A DNA stretch of 64,000 nt, taken from Heliocidaris tuberculata. Lineage: Eukaryota; Echinodermata; Echinoidea; Camarodonta; Echinometridae. The stretch lies in the NCBI GenBank assembly GCA_025618425.1, contig CM046838.1, forward strand, positions 44,099,302-44,163,301. The letters run 5' to 3'. Shown one piece after another: positions 62,666 to 64,000 of the stretch; within the stretch, counting starts at the first letter, position 1; every line of letters begins with the position of its first letter. A program made the position numbers and the translations under genes. The notes under the pieces are model-generated. The model was not told the origin of the DNA. It was given only the letters and a program-made list of their open reading frames with translations, and did not search any database.

Positions 62666-64000
62666 TCGTACCACCATGCAAACCTACAAGAACATCTCTG
62701 CTGATGTTAAGATTTGCTAAGGACATTGGCGTAGACAGGTCCTCATAGGTGGGGAGTATGATTTCCCTCAAGGGCCATATATATATAAATTATATATTGA
62801 AAGAAATGTCACTATTTGTCAAGCTTTCGATCAATGATTTTCATCAGGACTGTATAAAAACACAAAATGATGGCTGACATTTACATTGGAATATACACGT
62901 TTCAATTTTTTACAACTGTTAAGTACTAATCATTATATTTATAATAATATTGATTATTATAATTATTATGATTATTATTATTATTATTGTTGTTATTGCT
63001 TTCGTTATTATTTTTATCATTACTATTATTGTGTTCGAGGAACATTTCTTACAAAATATAGTGTAGGATGAAGGTGTGTAAACATGTATATGTTTTTTCT
63101 CTTTACATGTCCGAGATACAACTTTAGCATCATGCTTAACAGTTTTGTAGTATATGACTTGAATATTGAGCGAGCGAGCGAGCAAACAATATTCAAAATT
63201 TGTGAGGTCGCAATTATATTGTAATATAAAAACGGGGAAACACAAGTCTGATGGAGTTTCATTTGCAAAATTTCACAATGAAAATTTATTTAATAAGGTA
63301 TACTTTTATTACTAGCTATCGTAGCGAGCGAGCATTTGGGAATACTAGCTCTAAGTCACTTTGGATTAGGGGCACATGTTATGGAAAAGGGAAACGTGGT
63401 ACTTACATGTATCATGGGGAAAGGGACACTTCAATTTTTAGAAAAATAAATGAATGTGTAGAAAAGGTACAAAAGGCAGTTCATCACAGGTGAAAAGGAG
63501 CACTTATAACACCTGAAAAGGGGCATTTATAAGGACGGGAAAAAGTTCTTATATAAAGTAGAAAAATTAAATCATTGTCTATATATTACAAAGGAAAAAA
63601 AATGACTTGTTACATTAAAAGGAATAAAAGGGATTAAAAGGGGTGAAATGCTCTAGTTGAAATAGGAGCATTTATCAAAGGTAAGGTGAGGGATGAGGTG
63701 TAATTATCAAAATGGGCACTTAAAAGAATATGGAACTGGGACTTAGTCGAAAGAAAAATGGGGGTACTATCTGAAGTTAATGGGAAAAGAAGGGACACTG
63801 TGCCCACATGCAACGCCCGGAGCGGTGCTTTTGACCGGGCCTACATGTTATGATTGTCATTTCATAATTCTTCTATGTATAGTTGGGTGATGATGACACA
63901 GGTCATCATCATCCTCAATAAATATTGGGTGTGATGTATTCCCTCTTTCTCCACCACATTGGATTCCACCACATTTCCACCACATTTCCACCACATTTCA
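62666..64000. other. Right flank
   Basis: (ATT)n-like run at 62935-63030, GAGCGAGCGAGC at 63167-63182, and a short CCACCACATTT minisatellite at 63949-64000 running off the window. No gene supported. Confidence 0.45.

Overview
Invertebrate animal DNA, most likely from a deuterostome such as a sea urchin or another echinoderm. The pointers are a split C-type lectin exon, a KIF2-type kinesin with 17 small coding exons in about 40 kb, a Mag/K02A2.6-like Ty3/gypsy element, TTAGGG-like interstitial arrays, and a very dense load of MITEs and minisatellites. The species is inference; nothing in the window proves it. Layout: the left edge holds the 3' exon of a C-type lectin (+ strand, 175-438). From about 1.1 to 16 kb there is no other gene. 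That stretch is a stack of nested non-autonomous elements: a 2.5 kb CAACGTTG-rich element inside an older MITE, hAT-type MITEs with 8-bp target duplications, TTAA-flanked foldbacks, a LINE 3' end with its poly-A tail, and a ~97-bp satellite. From 57,109 down to 16,768 on the minus strand lies one complete gene, a kinesin-13 (KIF2A-like, 693 residues). All 17 coding exons could be placed with GT-AG sites and consistent phase, and the class-specific KVD and KEC motifs are present. Its introns make up most of the window. Intron 3 alone is ~15.9 kb and holds a 5.6 kb LTR retrotransposon with identical 179-bp LTRs, a 2 kb inverted G/C-rich minisatellite and several MITEs. Right of the kinesin start are a likely NRF1 promoter site, a 15-bp minisatellite, another hAT MITE, a 1.7 kb 11-bp minisatellite and a large foldback. 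No tRNA, rRNA or CRISPR array is supported. How it fits together: the kinesin is the only complete host gene. Most of the novelty is in the mobile DNA: a candidate programmed -1 frameshift site (GGGAAAT followed by a stop) between protease and reverse transcriptase; a MITE family with a telomere-like core, 9-bp target duplications and an end motif that also appears as a minisatellite next to the kinesin promoter; and a group of TTAA-flanked foldback families that settled repeatedly in the same gene.
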